NCBI RefSeq assembly: GCF_001702265.1
Contig: NZ_MAUE01000034.1
Coordinates: 1-64,000 of the forward strand
DNA from: Pseudomonas aylmerensis
GTDB lineage: Bacteria > Pseudomonadota > Gammaproteobacteria > Pseudomonadales > Pseudomonadaceae
Direction of reading: 5' to 3'
Length of the DNA stretch: 64,000 bases
A program made the position numbers and the translations under genes. Shown here one piece after another: positions 47,871 to 56,166 of the stretch (positions are counted from its first letter, which is position 1; the number at the start of each line of letters is the position of its first letter). Under the pieces are notes generated by a model. The model was not told the DNA's origin. It ran no database searches and saw nothing but the letters and a program-made list of their open reading frames with translations.

Positions 47871-48799
47871 CGCGGCTTGACCACCACCAGCAGGTCGGTG
47901 AAGTACTCCACCTGAATCGGCAGGTTGTCGGCCAGGGCCGAGAGCGCCGCAGCGGTGTCGTCCAGCTTGAATACGCCGGACACGCGCAGGTTCTGCAGGG
48001 CCTGCGGGTCGTAGCGCACCAGGCCGTGACGGTAACTGGCCAGGGTTTGCAGCACCTCGCTCAGCGGCTGGTCGTTGACCTTGAGCAGGCCACGGGTCCA
48101 GGCGTCCGCGTCGGTGTTGCCGACGGCTTGTGGCGGTTGGGCGCGGCCATGGTCGAGGACCGAGCGCTGGCCGGCGGTGACGCTGACCCCTTCACTGGTC
48201 TGGCCTTTGACCGCGACGGTGGACTCGATCACGGTCACCACGGTGGTGCCGTCCGGCGCACGCTTGACCAGGTAACGCGTGCCCAGGGCGGTCGCGGTGC
48301 CTTGGTCGGTGCGCACCACGAAGGGCCGTTGCGCGTCCTTGGCGACCTCGACCCACAGTTCGCCTTGCAACAACTCGATGACGCGCTGGTGGCCGTCGAA
48401 TTTCACGTCGACTGCCGAATTGCTGTTGAGCTGCAGTTGGCTGCCGTCTTCAAGGGCGATGTGGCGGCGCTCGCCGACGCCGGTGCGCTGGTCGGCCATC
48501 CATACCGGCAGGTGTTCCAGGCCCAGCCAGCCGCACAGTAAGACGCCAAGCAGCCCGACCACCTGAGTAGCCAGCGGACGCCGCGGGGCGAAGGCCCGGT
48601 TGAGTGCCACGCGTGCCGGTTGCGCAGGCACAGCATCGAGGCTGCCCCACAGGACGCGCATGCGTTCGATAGCCACCGCATGGCGTGGATCGGCCTGGCA
48701 CCAGGTGTTGAATGCCTGGCGCTCGGCGTCGCTGACGTCTTCGTCGTGCAGGCGTGTCAGCCAATTCGCCGCTTGTTGAATGATCTGTTCGGAGTTCAT
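47867..48799 (-). CDS. FecR-family transmembrane anti-sigma regulator
   Basis: A 310-residue inner-membrane regulator. Seen: an N-terminal anti-sigma region (WLTRLHDEDVSDAERQAFNTWCQAD), one membrane helix (about residues 80-97, VVGLLGVLLCGWLGL), a periplasmic FecR domain (RHIALEDGSQLQLNSNSAVDV, then PFVVRTDQGTATALGTRYLV) and a C-terminal STN-like secretin/TonB short domain. It should hold FecI inactive until its receptor signals. Start 48799 overlaps the FecI stop as ATGA; the longer upstream open frame reads through fecI. Confidence 0.9.
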   Translation of the reverse strand: MNSEQIIQQAANWLTRLHDEDVSDAERQAFNTWCQADPRHAVAIERMRVLWGSLDAVPAQPARVALNRAFAPRRPLATQVVGLLGVLLCGWLGLEHLPVWMADQRTGVGERRHIALEDGSQLQLNSNSAVDVKFDGHQRVIELLQGELWVEVAKDAQRPFVVRTDQGTATALGTRYLVKRAPDGTTVVTVIESTVAVKGQTSEGVSVTAGQRSVLDHGRAQPPQAVGNTDADAWTRGLLKVNDQPLSEVLQTLASYRHGLVRYDPQALQNLRVSGVFKLDDTAAALSALADNLPIQVEYFTDLLVVVKPR

Positions 48800-49338
48800 G
48801 CCAGCGGATCTGCCGCATGCAGGCTGTGGTAGCAGTGCACCAGGGCGCTGGAGATGTAGTTTTTGACGGTGCTGGAGGACACCTCCAGGCGCGTGGCGAT
48901 TTCGCTGTAGGTCAGGCCGTCGAGGCGGCTCAACAGAAAGGCTTCGCGCGCCTTGGCCGGCAGGCCGGCGAGCATTTCGGCGATGCGCTCCAGCGCTTGC
49001 AGCGCCACATGGATGGCGGCCGGGTCGGGCATGCCGGCGTCTTCGCATTGGATTACCAGGGCTTCCATGTAGGCTTTTTCGATGCGCCGACGCCGTGCGC
49101 CGTCGATCAATAACCGCCCTGCCGTGGTGGCCAGGAACGCCCGTGGTTCCTTGATATTTTGCGGTTCGGCAAGCATCAACACGCGGATAAACGCGTCGTG
49201 GGCCAGGTCGGCAGCATACTGGGAGCAGCCGAGTTTTTTGCGCAGCCAACCGTGCAACCAGCCATGGTGCTCGCTGTACATCGCCGTAAGGGTCTGCTGA
49301 CGCTCTGAATCGCCCAGCGCGGCCGGAATGTCATGCAT
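48796..49338 (-). CDS. FecI-type ECF RNA polymerase sigma factor
   Basis: A 180-residue ECF sigma factor. Region 2 (YSEHHGWLHGWLRKKLGCSQYAADLAHDAFIRVL) and region 4 (LDGLTYSEIATRLEVSSSTVKNYISSALVHCY) are both clear, in the FecI group. The start at 49338 gives the usual N-terminus; an ATG two codons upstream is also possible. Upstream of FecR and downstream of a TonB receptor on the same strand, separated by 875 bp of repeats. No Fur-type box is evident to me. Confidence 0.92.
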   Translation of the reverse strand: MHDIPAALGDSERQQTLTAMYSEHHGWLHGWLRKKLGCSQYAADLAHDAFIRVLMLAEPQNIKEPRAFLATTAGRLLIDGARRRRIEKAYMEALVIQCEDAGMPDPAAIHVALQALERIAEMLAGLPAKAREAFLLSRLDGLTYSEIATRLEVSSSTVKNYISSALVHCYHSLHAADPLA

Positions 49339-49448
49339 GCGCAAAAAGATCTCAAATGGGAAGAGTTACCAATTGCGCAAACAATGCCAGTAAATCGGTG
49401 TAGGAGCAAGAGCGCCTGCCCGATGCGCCGGGCAAAGTTTCGCCCCCT

Positions 49449-50185
49449 GTGGTGAGCGGGCTTGCCCCGCGTTGGGCTGCGAAGCAGCCCCTGTCACTGC
49501 TGGCGATGAGTGTCAGGTTTATTGCGTTGAGTCTTAATGGGGCGGCTTCGCCACCCAACGCGGGGCAAGCCCGCTCACCACAACAAGCCTGGCAGCAACA
49601 ACAAGCCAAGCCCTTCATCACAATGAGCCTATTCACCGCAGGGGGCGATCGCTGCAGGTTGATGCTACGTTCACGCTCCGCCGGTGCCACGGCGCGCTGC
49701 AGAGATCAAGTGCGCCAGCCCCCGCCCCTTGTGGTGAGCGGGCTTGCCCCGCGTTGGGCTGCGAAGCAGCCCCTGTCACTGCTGGCGATGAGTGTCAGGT
49801 TTATTGCGTTGAGTCTTAATGGGGCGGCTTCGCCACCCAACGCGGGGCAAGCCCGCTCGCCACAACAATCCAGGCAGCAACAACAAGCCTGGCAGCAACA
49901 ACAAGCCAAGCCCTTCATCACAATGAGCCTATTCACCACAGGCGGCGGTCGCTGCAGGTTGAGGCTACGTTCACGCTCCGTCGGTGCCGCGGCTCCGCGC
50001 CGAGATCAAGTGGGCCATGCCCCATCCCTTGTGGTGAGCGGGCTTGCCACAACAAGCCAGGCAGCCACAGCAAGCCAAGCTCGTCATCACAATGAGCTCG
50101 GTCATCACAACAAGCTCGACTTCCACAACAAGCCCAACCTCCACCACAAGCCTGGCAGCCACATCAAGCCCATTCATCACGACAA
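49449..50185. repeat. REP array of 282-300 bp units, with degenerate short repeats
   Basis: GTGGTGAGCGGGCTTGCC begins at 49449, 49731 and 50031 (intervals 282 and 300). Units 1 and 2 have the inverted partner GGGGCAAGCCCGCTC(A/G)CC and a shared spacer (GGCGGTCGCTGCAGGTTGA). The 18-base difference is an inserted CAATCCAGGCAGCAACAA-like segment. Unit 3 has lost most of its palindrome. From 50055 the sequence becomes imperfect copies of ACAACAAGC-containing short motifs up to the receptor gene end. No gene is credible here. Confidence 0.85.
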
Positions 50186-50213
50186 GCTCACCACAGGCGG
50201 CGGTCGCGGCGGG

Positions 50214-52331
50214 TTAACGCCAGCTCCATGAGACGCCGGTGTAGATGCCGCGACCGTCTGCCGGGGTCGAGCGGGCCGTGTCCAGGCCTTTGTCGTCGTA
50301 GCCGGGAGTGACGGTGTTGGCGTAGCGCCGGTTGGTGAGGTTGCGCAGGTCGACCCACGCTTGCCAGTCCTGCTTGGGCGCGTCGTAGCCGAAGGTCGCC
50401 CCCAGGGTCGTGTAGGACGCGGCGTAGTACGAGTTGGCGTAGTCCACCGCCACACGCGAGGAATACTCGGTGTTGAGGCTGGTGTAGAAACCGGTCGGGT
50501 GGATGTAGCGCAGTTGGGCCTGGTAGTAGTGCTTGGGAATGCCCGGCAAGCTGTTGTAGCCGAAACGGTCGTCGTCGCGGTAGTAGAAGTCACTGAAGGT
50601 GTAGGCCTGGCGCAGGGCCACCTGGCCGCTGCGGCCGCCTTCCCATAACGGGCTGAGCAGGCTCAGTTCCACGCCCTGGTGCACGGTGGGGCTGGCGTTG
50701 GATTCGGCAATGATGGCATTGCTGGAAGAGGTCTGGGCCTGGGTTTCCACACTGAGCAGCTCGTGGCGCACTTCTGAACGGTACAGCGCGAGGTCCCACT
50801 GGCCGATCAACGCCTCGCCCCGACTGCCGACTTCCAAGGTGGTCGCGGTCTGGTTTTTCAGGCTGACGCCTTCACGCTGCAGGCCAGTAGCCGGGCCGCT
50901 GCCTGGGCCGAAGTATTTGTTGGAACCCCAGATCATCGACCAGGCGTGCGGCGGCTCGACCGAACGGCTCAGGTTGCCGTACACCTGCAATTGCGGGGTG
51001 AAGTCATAACGCAGGCCGATGCGCGGGGCGTAGTCCCAGTCATGCTGGCTCAGCGGCGCCTGGCCTTCGGGGTAGGTCACCTGGGTTTCGCGGCGGGTGT
51101 AGATCGCCGCAAGGCCTGTGGTCAGCCACAGGTCCGGGACCAGCTCCAGGTCGTTGCCGATATGCAGCACGGTGTCGGAGCCCAGGTAGCTGTAGTCGCG
51201 GGTCTTGGTTCCGGGTGCGTAGGTGGCCGTATTGCCGGCGGGCGTGCGTACATATTCCGACGCGCCGTTGTTGGGCATCGCCTGGGTGGTGCGCAGGCCG
51301 ACTGTGGTGGTGCTGTCGTGGCCGAACAGCGTGTCCTGGCGGATGTAATTGAGGGTGCTGCTGATGTCGGTGTAGGCGACCTTCAGGCGGTTGGTGCCTT
51401 CACGCAGGTCCATCGGATAGTCGTGGTAGGCCAGTCCGACTTCGACGCGGGAGCTGTCGTCCAAGTGCAGGGTGGTCTTGTTGGCGATCCAGGTCGAGCC
51501 CGGTTGCAGGCGCTTGGAGTCGCGGGCGGCGTTAAGGCTGTTGGCCGCACGCGGGTCGTGGCTGATCTGCGCACGGGTAAGTTTGCCGGGGGTGTCGTTG
51601 GTGGTTTCGCGGTAGCGGAAATAGAAACGGGTTTCCAGGTCCGGGTTGAAGCGGTAGCCGAAGTTGGCCGCCACGCCCTTGCCCGTGGCAGCGCTCTGGC
51701 GTTGGTAGCCGTCGGACTCGGAGTCGGTGAGGCTGATGTAGTAGTCGGCATCCCCCAGCACTTGGCCAGAGCTGATCTCGTGCTGGGCGTAGCCACGGCT
51801 GCCGGCCTCATAGCGCAGCTGCAGCTTGGGCGCATCGTAGCCGGTGCGGGTCACATAATTGACCGCGCCGCCCAAGGCCAATGCGCCCTGGTCAAAGCCA
51901 TTGGCACCGCGCAGCACCTCGACGCGGCTTTGCCACAAGGGGTCCTTGAGCTCATAAGGGGTCCCGCCGGGGCCGGTCAGCGGCAAGCCATCGAACATTT
52001 CATATAGCCCCGAGGCATGCGAACCCGGGCTGCGATTGAGGCCGGAACCGCGAATCGACAGCTTCACCCCTTCATTATTCGCCGCCTTGGCGTACACCCC
52101 AGCCTGATACTTGAATACATCTTCGTTGGTGCTCACCCGCCCCTGCTGCACGCTGTTCATGTCGATGAAATTGGTGCCGCCGGGCACGCTCTTGAGTTGT
52201 GCCTGGGCGACTTCACCAGCACTCGCCTCGCTGCTGGTGACTTCGACCGGGGCCAGTTGCAGGTCTTCGGCTTGCACCAGCGAACTTAAGGTCAGGGCGG
52301 CAAAAAAGAGCGGGGGTTGGCGCAGCAGCAT
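50214..52331 (-). CDS. TonB-dependent outer-membrane receptor (siderophore/nutrient type, no signalling domain)
   Basis: A 705-residue outer-membrane receptor. Signal peptide residues 1-21, ending VQA before EDLQLAPVEV. A plug domain follows at once (SIRGSGLNRSPGSHASGLYEMFDGLPLT and VEVLRGANGFDQGALALGGAVNYVTRTG), then a beta-barrel with a C-terminal aromatic end (TGVSWSWR). The STN domain that would signal to FecR is absent, although FecI/FecR lie next door. The ATG at 52331 directly precedes the signal peptide. The ligand cannot be read from sequence. Confidence 0.88.
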   Translation of the reverse strand: MLLRQPPLFFAALTLSSLVQAEDLQLAPVEVTSSEASAGEVAQAQLKSVPGGTNFIDMNSVQQGRVSTNEDVFKYQAGVYAKAANNEGVKLSIRGSGLNRSPGSHASGLYEMFDGLPLTGPGGTPYELKDPLWQSRVEVLRGANGFDQGALALGGAVNYVTRTGYDAPKLQLRYEAGSRGYAQHEISSGQVLGDADYYISLTDSESDGYQRQSAATGKGVAANFGYRFNPDLETRFYFRYRETTNDTPGKLTRAQISHDPRAANSLNAARDSKRLQPGSTWIANKTTLHLDDSSRVEVGLAYHDYPMDLREGTNRLKVAYTDISSTLNYIRQDTLFGHDSTTTVGLRTTQAMPNNGASEYVRTPAGNTATYAPGTKTRDYSYLGSDTVLHIGNDLELVPDLWLTTGLAAIYTRRETQVTYPEGQAPLSQHDWDYAPRIGLRYDFTPQLQVYGNLSRSVEPPHAWSMIWGSNKYFGPGSGPATGLQREGVSLKNQTATTLEVGSRGEALIGQWDLALYRSEVRHELLSVETQAQTSSSNAIIAESNASPTVHQGVELSLLSPLWEGGRSGQVALRQAYTFSDFYYRDDDRFGYNSLPGIPKHYYQAQLRYIHPTGFYTSLNTEYSSRVAVDYANSYYAASYTTLGATFGYDAPKQDWQAWVDLRNLTNRRYANTVTPGYDDKGLDTARSTPADGRGIYTGVSWSWR

Positions 52332-52580
52332 CGAGGCAGATCCTTGGAATTCGGGGGCGTGGCAGGCTGGACCTGGCACGCGAACAGTGTTGGGAAGGCA
52401 GGCGCGCCCGCCAGGTCACGCCTTATTAACGGACCAGACCCTTCCCACAACAGTGTCGGACCCAATTTATGGTTTAAGTCCAAAATCGAATTACCACATG
52501 CAAACTCAGTATTTAAAGAAATAACCGGCAGGCATTACTGTGGAGCCACTGAACCAACCACGCCGCACGAGACTGCCCCC

Positions 52581-52739
52581 ATGCAAACATCCGCCACCGT
52601 CATCGACTTCACGCTTCACCGCAAACGCCGCCAGGCGCGTGCCGCGGCCGAGCTGATGTGGGCGATGTACGCGGCGCGTGCCGGGCTGGCGGTGTTTACC
52701 GCACAGGCGACGCCGTCCAGCGATACTCGCCGGGCGTAA
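52581..52739 (+). CDS. Small basic protein, leader-like, before an XRE regulator gene
   Basis: A 52-residue open frame, ending 5 bases before the XRE-cupin start. N-terminal half is basic (HRKRRQARAAAELMW) followed by a hydrophobic stretch (AMYAARAGLAVFT). I do not recognise it. Position suggests translational coupling or a leader peptide; a start at 52581 has no strong Shine-Dalgarno sequence that I can see. Could be non-coding. Confidence 0.45.
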   Translation: MQTSATVIDFTLHRKRRQARAAAELMWAMYAARAGLAVFTAQATPSSDTRRA

Positions 52740-52744
52740 GGCCA

Positions 52745-53371
52745 ATGAATTTCCTGCACGTGCTCCCCGAACCACCCGAACCCCTGCCCAAACCCTCTGT
52801 TGACGACGACGTGATCAGCTTGTGCGTCGCGCACAACCTGCAACGCCTGCGCAGCAAGCGCCATCTGTCACTGGATGGCCTGGCGCGTGTGTGCGGTGTC
52901 AGCCGGGCGATGCTGGCGCAGATTGAATCCGGGCGCAGCGTGCCGTCGATCAAGGTGCTGTGCAAGATCGCCAAGGGCTTGAAGGTGTCGGTCGCGGCGT
53001 TCCTGGAGGACCGCGCGTTCGAAGGCGTCGAGGTGCTGCCGGCACACCAGAGCAAACGCCTGGTGAGTGCCGACGGCGCGTTTACCAGCCGCGCGTTGTT
53101 TCCCTACGATACGGCGCGTCAGTCGGAGTTCTACGAGATTCGCCTGCGTGCGCTTGGCGAGGAAGTCTCCGAAGGCCACGGCCCCGGCATCCAGGAGAAC
53201 CTGGTCGTGGCGCAAGGTGTGCTGGAGGTCAGTGTCAACGATGAGCGCTACCTGCTCTCCACCGGCGACTCGATCCTGTTTTATGCCGACCAGCCCCACC
53301 GCTACCGCAACCCGGCGGACAGCGAAGCCGTGGCGTTCCTGGTAATCACCTACCCCGAACGCCTGGATTAA
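52745..53371 (+). CDS. XRE-family transcriptional regulator with cupin domain
   Basis: A 208-residue regulator. N-terminal helix-turn-helix of the XRE type (LDGLARVCGVSRAMLAQIESGRSVPSIKVL, about residues 40-72) and a C-terminal RmlC-like cupin (LVVAQGVLEVSVNDERYLLSTGDSILFYADQPHRY). These proteins sense small ligands and control catabolic or polyamine genes. The ATG at 52745 starts the known domain run; earlier in-frame starts lie in the small leader frame. It is followed by a shared bidirectional terminator. Confidence 0.9.
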   Translation: MNFLHVLPEPPEPLPKPSVDDDVISLCVAHNLQRLRSKRHLSLDGLARVCGVSRAMLAQIESGRSVPSIKVLCKIAKGLKVSVAAFLEDRAFEGVEVLPAHQSKRLVSADGAFTSRALFPYDTARQSEFYEIRLRALGEEVSEGHGPGIQENLVVAQGVLEVSVNDERYLLSTGDSILFYADQPHRYRNPADSEAVAFLVITYPERLD

Positions 53372-53378
53372 TCCCGGC

Positions 53379-53413
53379 AAAAAAAAACGCCCCGAATCAT
53401 CGGGGCGTTTTTT
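53379..53413. terminator. Bidirectional Rho-independent terminator
   Basis: AAAACGCCCCG-AATCAT-CGGGGCGTTTT, with A-run on the left and T-run on the right, serves both the XRE gene ending at 53371 and the leftward Met-rich gene ending at 53427. Confidence 0.9.
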
Positions 53414-53426
53414 ATTGCGCTACCTG

Positions 53427-53939
53427 TCAGCAGGTGCAGCACATCATCGGCATGCCGTTGCAGCTCATCATCATCGGCATGGCGCAGTCGTTCATCATTT
53501 TGTTCATGAGCATGCAGCAGTTTTTCATCATGTCCATGCTCATGCCCGGCATCGGCATCATTTTGCACATCATGCCGTCAGCCTGCAGGGTGCATTCCAT
53601 CACGCACTTCATCATCGGCATCATCATGCCCATCGACATCATCGGCATATTCATCGGCATATTCATGCCCGACATCATCGCCATGGTTTCGGCGGACATG
53701 CACATCATCGACATGTTGGCGCACTGCATCATCATCGGCATGCCGCAGTTCATCATCATCGCCATCATTTCGGCGTTGGTCTTGAACTGAGCCATGTCCA
53801 TGCCTGCCGCCGGCTTCATGGTGCACATCATGGCGTCAGCGGCCATTTCGCATTTCATGGTGGCCATCATCATCGGCATGCCCATCATCGGCATCATTGG
53901 CATGGAAGTGTTCATCGGCATCTGCATTGCATTCATCAT
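53427..53939 (-). CDS. Methionine-rich, cysteine-containing protein of unknown function
   Basis: A 170-residue protein with 70 methionines (41%) and 15 cysteines, no recognised family. There is a two-fold internal repeat: residues 28-80 and 110-168 each run MKC, then an MMC a few residues on, GM(D/S)M, MN(C/D)C, MPMMM(Q/S)C and a closing MMC. Control signals are good: Shine-Dalgarno GGAG 8 bases before the ATG at 53939, a sigma70-like TTGCGC-N16-TAGAAT (54013-53986), and a terminator right after the stop. There is no clear signal peptide. Met and Cys richness suggests binding of Cu(I)/Ag(I) or scavenging of oxidants; both are inference. Confidence 0.8.
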   Translation of the reverse strand: MMNAMQMPMNTSMPMMPMMGMPMMMATMKCEMAADAMMCTMKPAAGMDMAQFKTNAEMMAMMMNCGMPMMMQCANMSMMCMSAETMAMMSGMNMPMNMPMMSMGMMMPMMKCVMECTLQADGMMCKMMPMPGMSMDMMKNCCMLMNKMMNDCAMPMMMSCNGMPMMCCTC

Positions 53940-53985
53940 GTTCGAAACTCCGTAATCGACAGGAAATGAGTAAGTTCTGGGGCCG

Positions 53986-54013
53986 ATTCTAGAGACGCCA
54001 GGCAGCGGCGCAA
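53986..54013 (-). promoter_or_regulatory. Candidate sigma70-type promoter of the Met-rich gene
   Basis: On the minus strand TTGCGC (54013-54008) and TAGAAT (53991-53986) are separated by 16 bases, about 47 bases upstream of the ATG. TTGCGC matches only part of the -35 consensus; TAGAAT is one base from TATAAT. Confidence 0.45.
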
Positions 54014-54208
54014 GACGGCGACAGAGCAGCAGGATCGGATGTTCGGAGGGAAGCTTAGTCGATCAAGACAGCTGTGCCGGCTGTGATGGTGGGCATTTCG
54101 TTGTTATCGCGTCGTGGATGTCCGTGACACGCGCCAATTCGACGTCATGGATATTCGATCCAGGCATGTCGTCCAATCTTATGGAAATAAACGGTCTAAC
54201 GACGGCGT

Positions 54209-54478
54209 TCAATCGCTAGGCTGCGCCAGTAAGTCCAGCAATTCCTGCGCTTCTGATCCCGGCGCAAACCTGAACCCGTACATTTCTTCGGCGACGAGGA
54301 TTTCAACCAGGGCACCCAGCAGCTGCGCTTCGGTTGGCGAACCTTGCAGCAGTGCGTGCGCGGGCAGTAACAGCTCCGCTGAAACACCCTGGACACTCGC
54401 GGCATCGATCACGGCAAAGAGCATAAAGCGCAGGCGTATTTCGCGGTCTGTCGGCCAAACCGTTTTTCGCTTACCCAA
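54209..54478 (-). CDS. Small hypothetical protein
   Basis: An 89-residue predicted cytoplasmic protein with a TTG start at 54478, preceded by GAGG at a 6-base distance. The sequence is mostly helical (LRFMLFAVIDAASVQG, LLGALVEILVAEEMYG) with no motif I recognise. It has no close partner; the gap between it and the Met-rich promoter shows nothing. Confidence 0.6.
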   Translation of the reverse strand: MGKRKTVWPTDREIRLRFMLFAVIDAASVQGVSAELLLPAHALLQGSPTEAQLLGALVEILVAEEMYGFRFAPGSEAQELLDLLAQPSD

Positions 54479-54608
54479 GGGAGGGCCTCATTTTTTCGGA
54501 AAAGTCCGAGGCTATTGCGCACTGAGGGGTGATTCAAGCGGCGGGATGCAAGATAGGCCGTTTCCTACAGATAAAAGAGACATAACCCAGCAAACCACCT
54601 TGATGGGT

Positions 54609-55085
54609 TCAGGCTCTGCTGCGCTGCAATTCCAGTGTAGTGCCGATGAGCCGTGTGAAGATGCTCAGGATTTCGAGCATTTGGGTGTTTTCAAACTGCC
54701 TGGGCAACACGTCCAACGCGCACAAGGTGCCAAAAAAAGTGCCGTCGGAGAACACGATGGGCAACGAGATATAGCTCTCGAAGCCATGCTCCTTGGGCAA
54801 CGGGTGCTCCCAGAATACCGGGTCGCGACTGGCGTGCTCGATGACGATCGACTTGCGATTGGCGCGTAACTGGTTGCACAACGTGGCCTCCACGAGCAAC
54901 TCGTCGCCGGCCTCCAGCCCGAACTGCAACTCGTCATGAACCGCACACGCCACCCAGTGCGTGTCCGTCATCTTGGAAATGGCTGAAAAGCGCATCCCGG
55001 TCAAACGCGAAGTCAGTCGCAAGATATTTGAAGTGGTTTCGATCTCTGTGATCGCGTCCAGCTCTTCAATGGTTAGATGTTTGAT
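54609..55085 (-). CDS. GAF domain-containing protein with no canonical start codon
   Basis: A stand-alone GAF sensor of about 158 residues. Seen: the typical order VTD-W.ACAVHDEL-FGL..GDEL, VIEHASRDPVFWEH, ESYISLPIVFSDGTFFGTLCALD. Similar proteins begin about 20 residues before the first available TTG (55022), and the reading frame does continue upstream (IKHLTIEELDAITEIET..) with no ATG, GTG or TTG before an in-frame stop. AGGAG at 55096-55092 is 6 bases from an ATC codon at 55085, in the right frame. Either a non-standard start is used or a start codon was lost. Confidence 0.7.
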   Translation of the reverse strand: MKHLTIEELDAITEIETTSNILRLTSRLTGMRFSAISKMTDTHWVACAVHDELQFGLEAGDELLVEATLCNQLRANRKSIVIEHASRDPVFWEHPLPKEHGFESYISLPIVFSDGTFFGTLCALDVLPRQFENTQMLEILSIFTRLIGTTLELQRSRA

Positions 55086-55164
55086 AACACGCTCCTCACA
55101 TGACAGGTCTTACCCCTGCATCGGCCATTGGCGACGAGGCTTAAATCCACGCCGACGAAATGCA

Positions 55165-55914
55165 TCACTGCACCGGCAGGAAATTCATCAGCAACAGGCT
55201 CTGCGCGTAATTGAGCCCAATGCGCCGGTAGCGTTCATCCAGCATCTGGGTCAACAGGTCGAGGCGCGCGACGATCTTGCCGAACTCCACGGCGAAGCTG
55301 AGGTTGCTGCCCTCCTCCGAAATTTCGTTGGAAAACAGCAGCAGCACGCCATTCGCATCCTGGCGCTTGCCGAGCAGCCAGGTGGCCTTCTCGATATTGC
55401 GCGCGGCGTTGCTGACGAACTGCGGGTTGATCGAGTCGGTGATGTAGAACTCGGTGCGGCCACCGTGGGCCGTCACAATCATGCTGCCGATGGCATAGAT
55501 AAAGGCGCCGACCCGGTCGCCTTTGAACTCCGGACTCAGCGAATAACTCAACGCGGCCAAATCGCGGCGGTCGCCAAGGGCCGGCAGTGAGCGACGCTGC
55601 TCAATGGCCTGGCGTATTTCCCGCGCGGCGCTCACCGCATCCGGGTAACCCGACTGGCGCCACTGGTTGGGGTTGCGCAGGTAGAGCTTGTTCATCAGCA
55701 AATACAGGCTCTGCAAGTTGTCGCGCATGCCCAGGGTGGCCATGCGGTCGACACTCGTCTGGAAAAACTCATCGGGTTTACCATTGCTGAACTGCTTGGC
55801 GATATCTTGCCCTTGCTGCTGCGTACACCCGCCAACACAGAGCATTAACACTGCCGCCAGCCACAGTGGCTGGCGCCTCCATCGAATCTTGAATAACAGT
55901 AACGTGCGATCCAT
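55165..55914 (-). CDS. Predicted lipoprotein of unknown function
   Basis: A 249-residue protein with a signal peptide and lipobox (LCVGG-C, Cys at about residue 29 from the start at 55914). The rest is mainly helical with no domain I can name; it contains YAIGSMIVTAHGGRTEFYITDS and LLLFSNEISEEGSN. Lipidation should place it in the envelope. Alone; no gene partner. Confidence 0.72.
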   Translation of the reverse strand: MDRTLLLFKIRWRRQPLWLAAVLMLCVGGCTQQQGQDIAKQFSNGKPDEFFQTSVDRMATLGMRDNLQSLYLLMNKLYLRNPNQWRQSGYPDAVSAAREIRQAIEQRRSLPALGDRRDLAALSYSLSPEFKGDRVGAFIYAIGSMIVTAHGGRTEFYITDSINPQFVSNAARNIEKATWLLGKRQDANGVLLLFSNEISEEGSNLSFAVEFGKIVARLDLLTQMLDERYRRIGLNYAQSLLLMNFLPVQ

Positions 55915-56166
55915 CGGCACCCGATCTGGTTCTCATGCGCCGCGCGGGGGATCGGCGGGGCTGCGACAAAGATAGATAGGAAAAATGCAAAAAAGTGCAA
56001 TAGAGGCCGGCAGATAGTTGTAAACCGTACGCCTGGGGATCAAACGTGAAGAATTCGGCGCAGGCACTATACTCAGAGGAACAGTTGCGAGTGACTTTGG
56101 CGAGCCAAGGAAGATTGACAACACCCATCTCTCTCTTAACAGCAACTGTACTGGAGGGTCGCGGCG

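Noticed and set aside
48799..49249. Longer N-terminus for the FecR protein
   Set aside because: The upstream 150 codons are a shadow of the sigma-factor gene in another frame; the ATG at 48799 begins the conserved FecR sequence.
53415..53969. His-rich 184-codon frame on the plus strand
   Set aside because: It starts with TTG inside the terminator T-run with no Shine-Dalgarno sequence; it is the complement of ATG-rich coding sequence.
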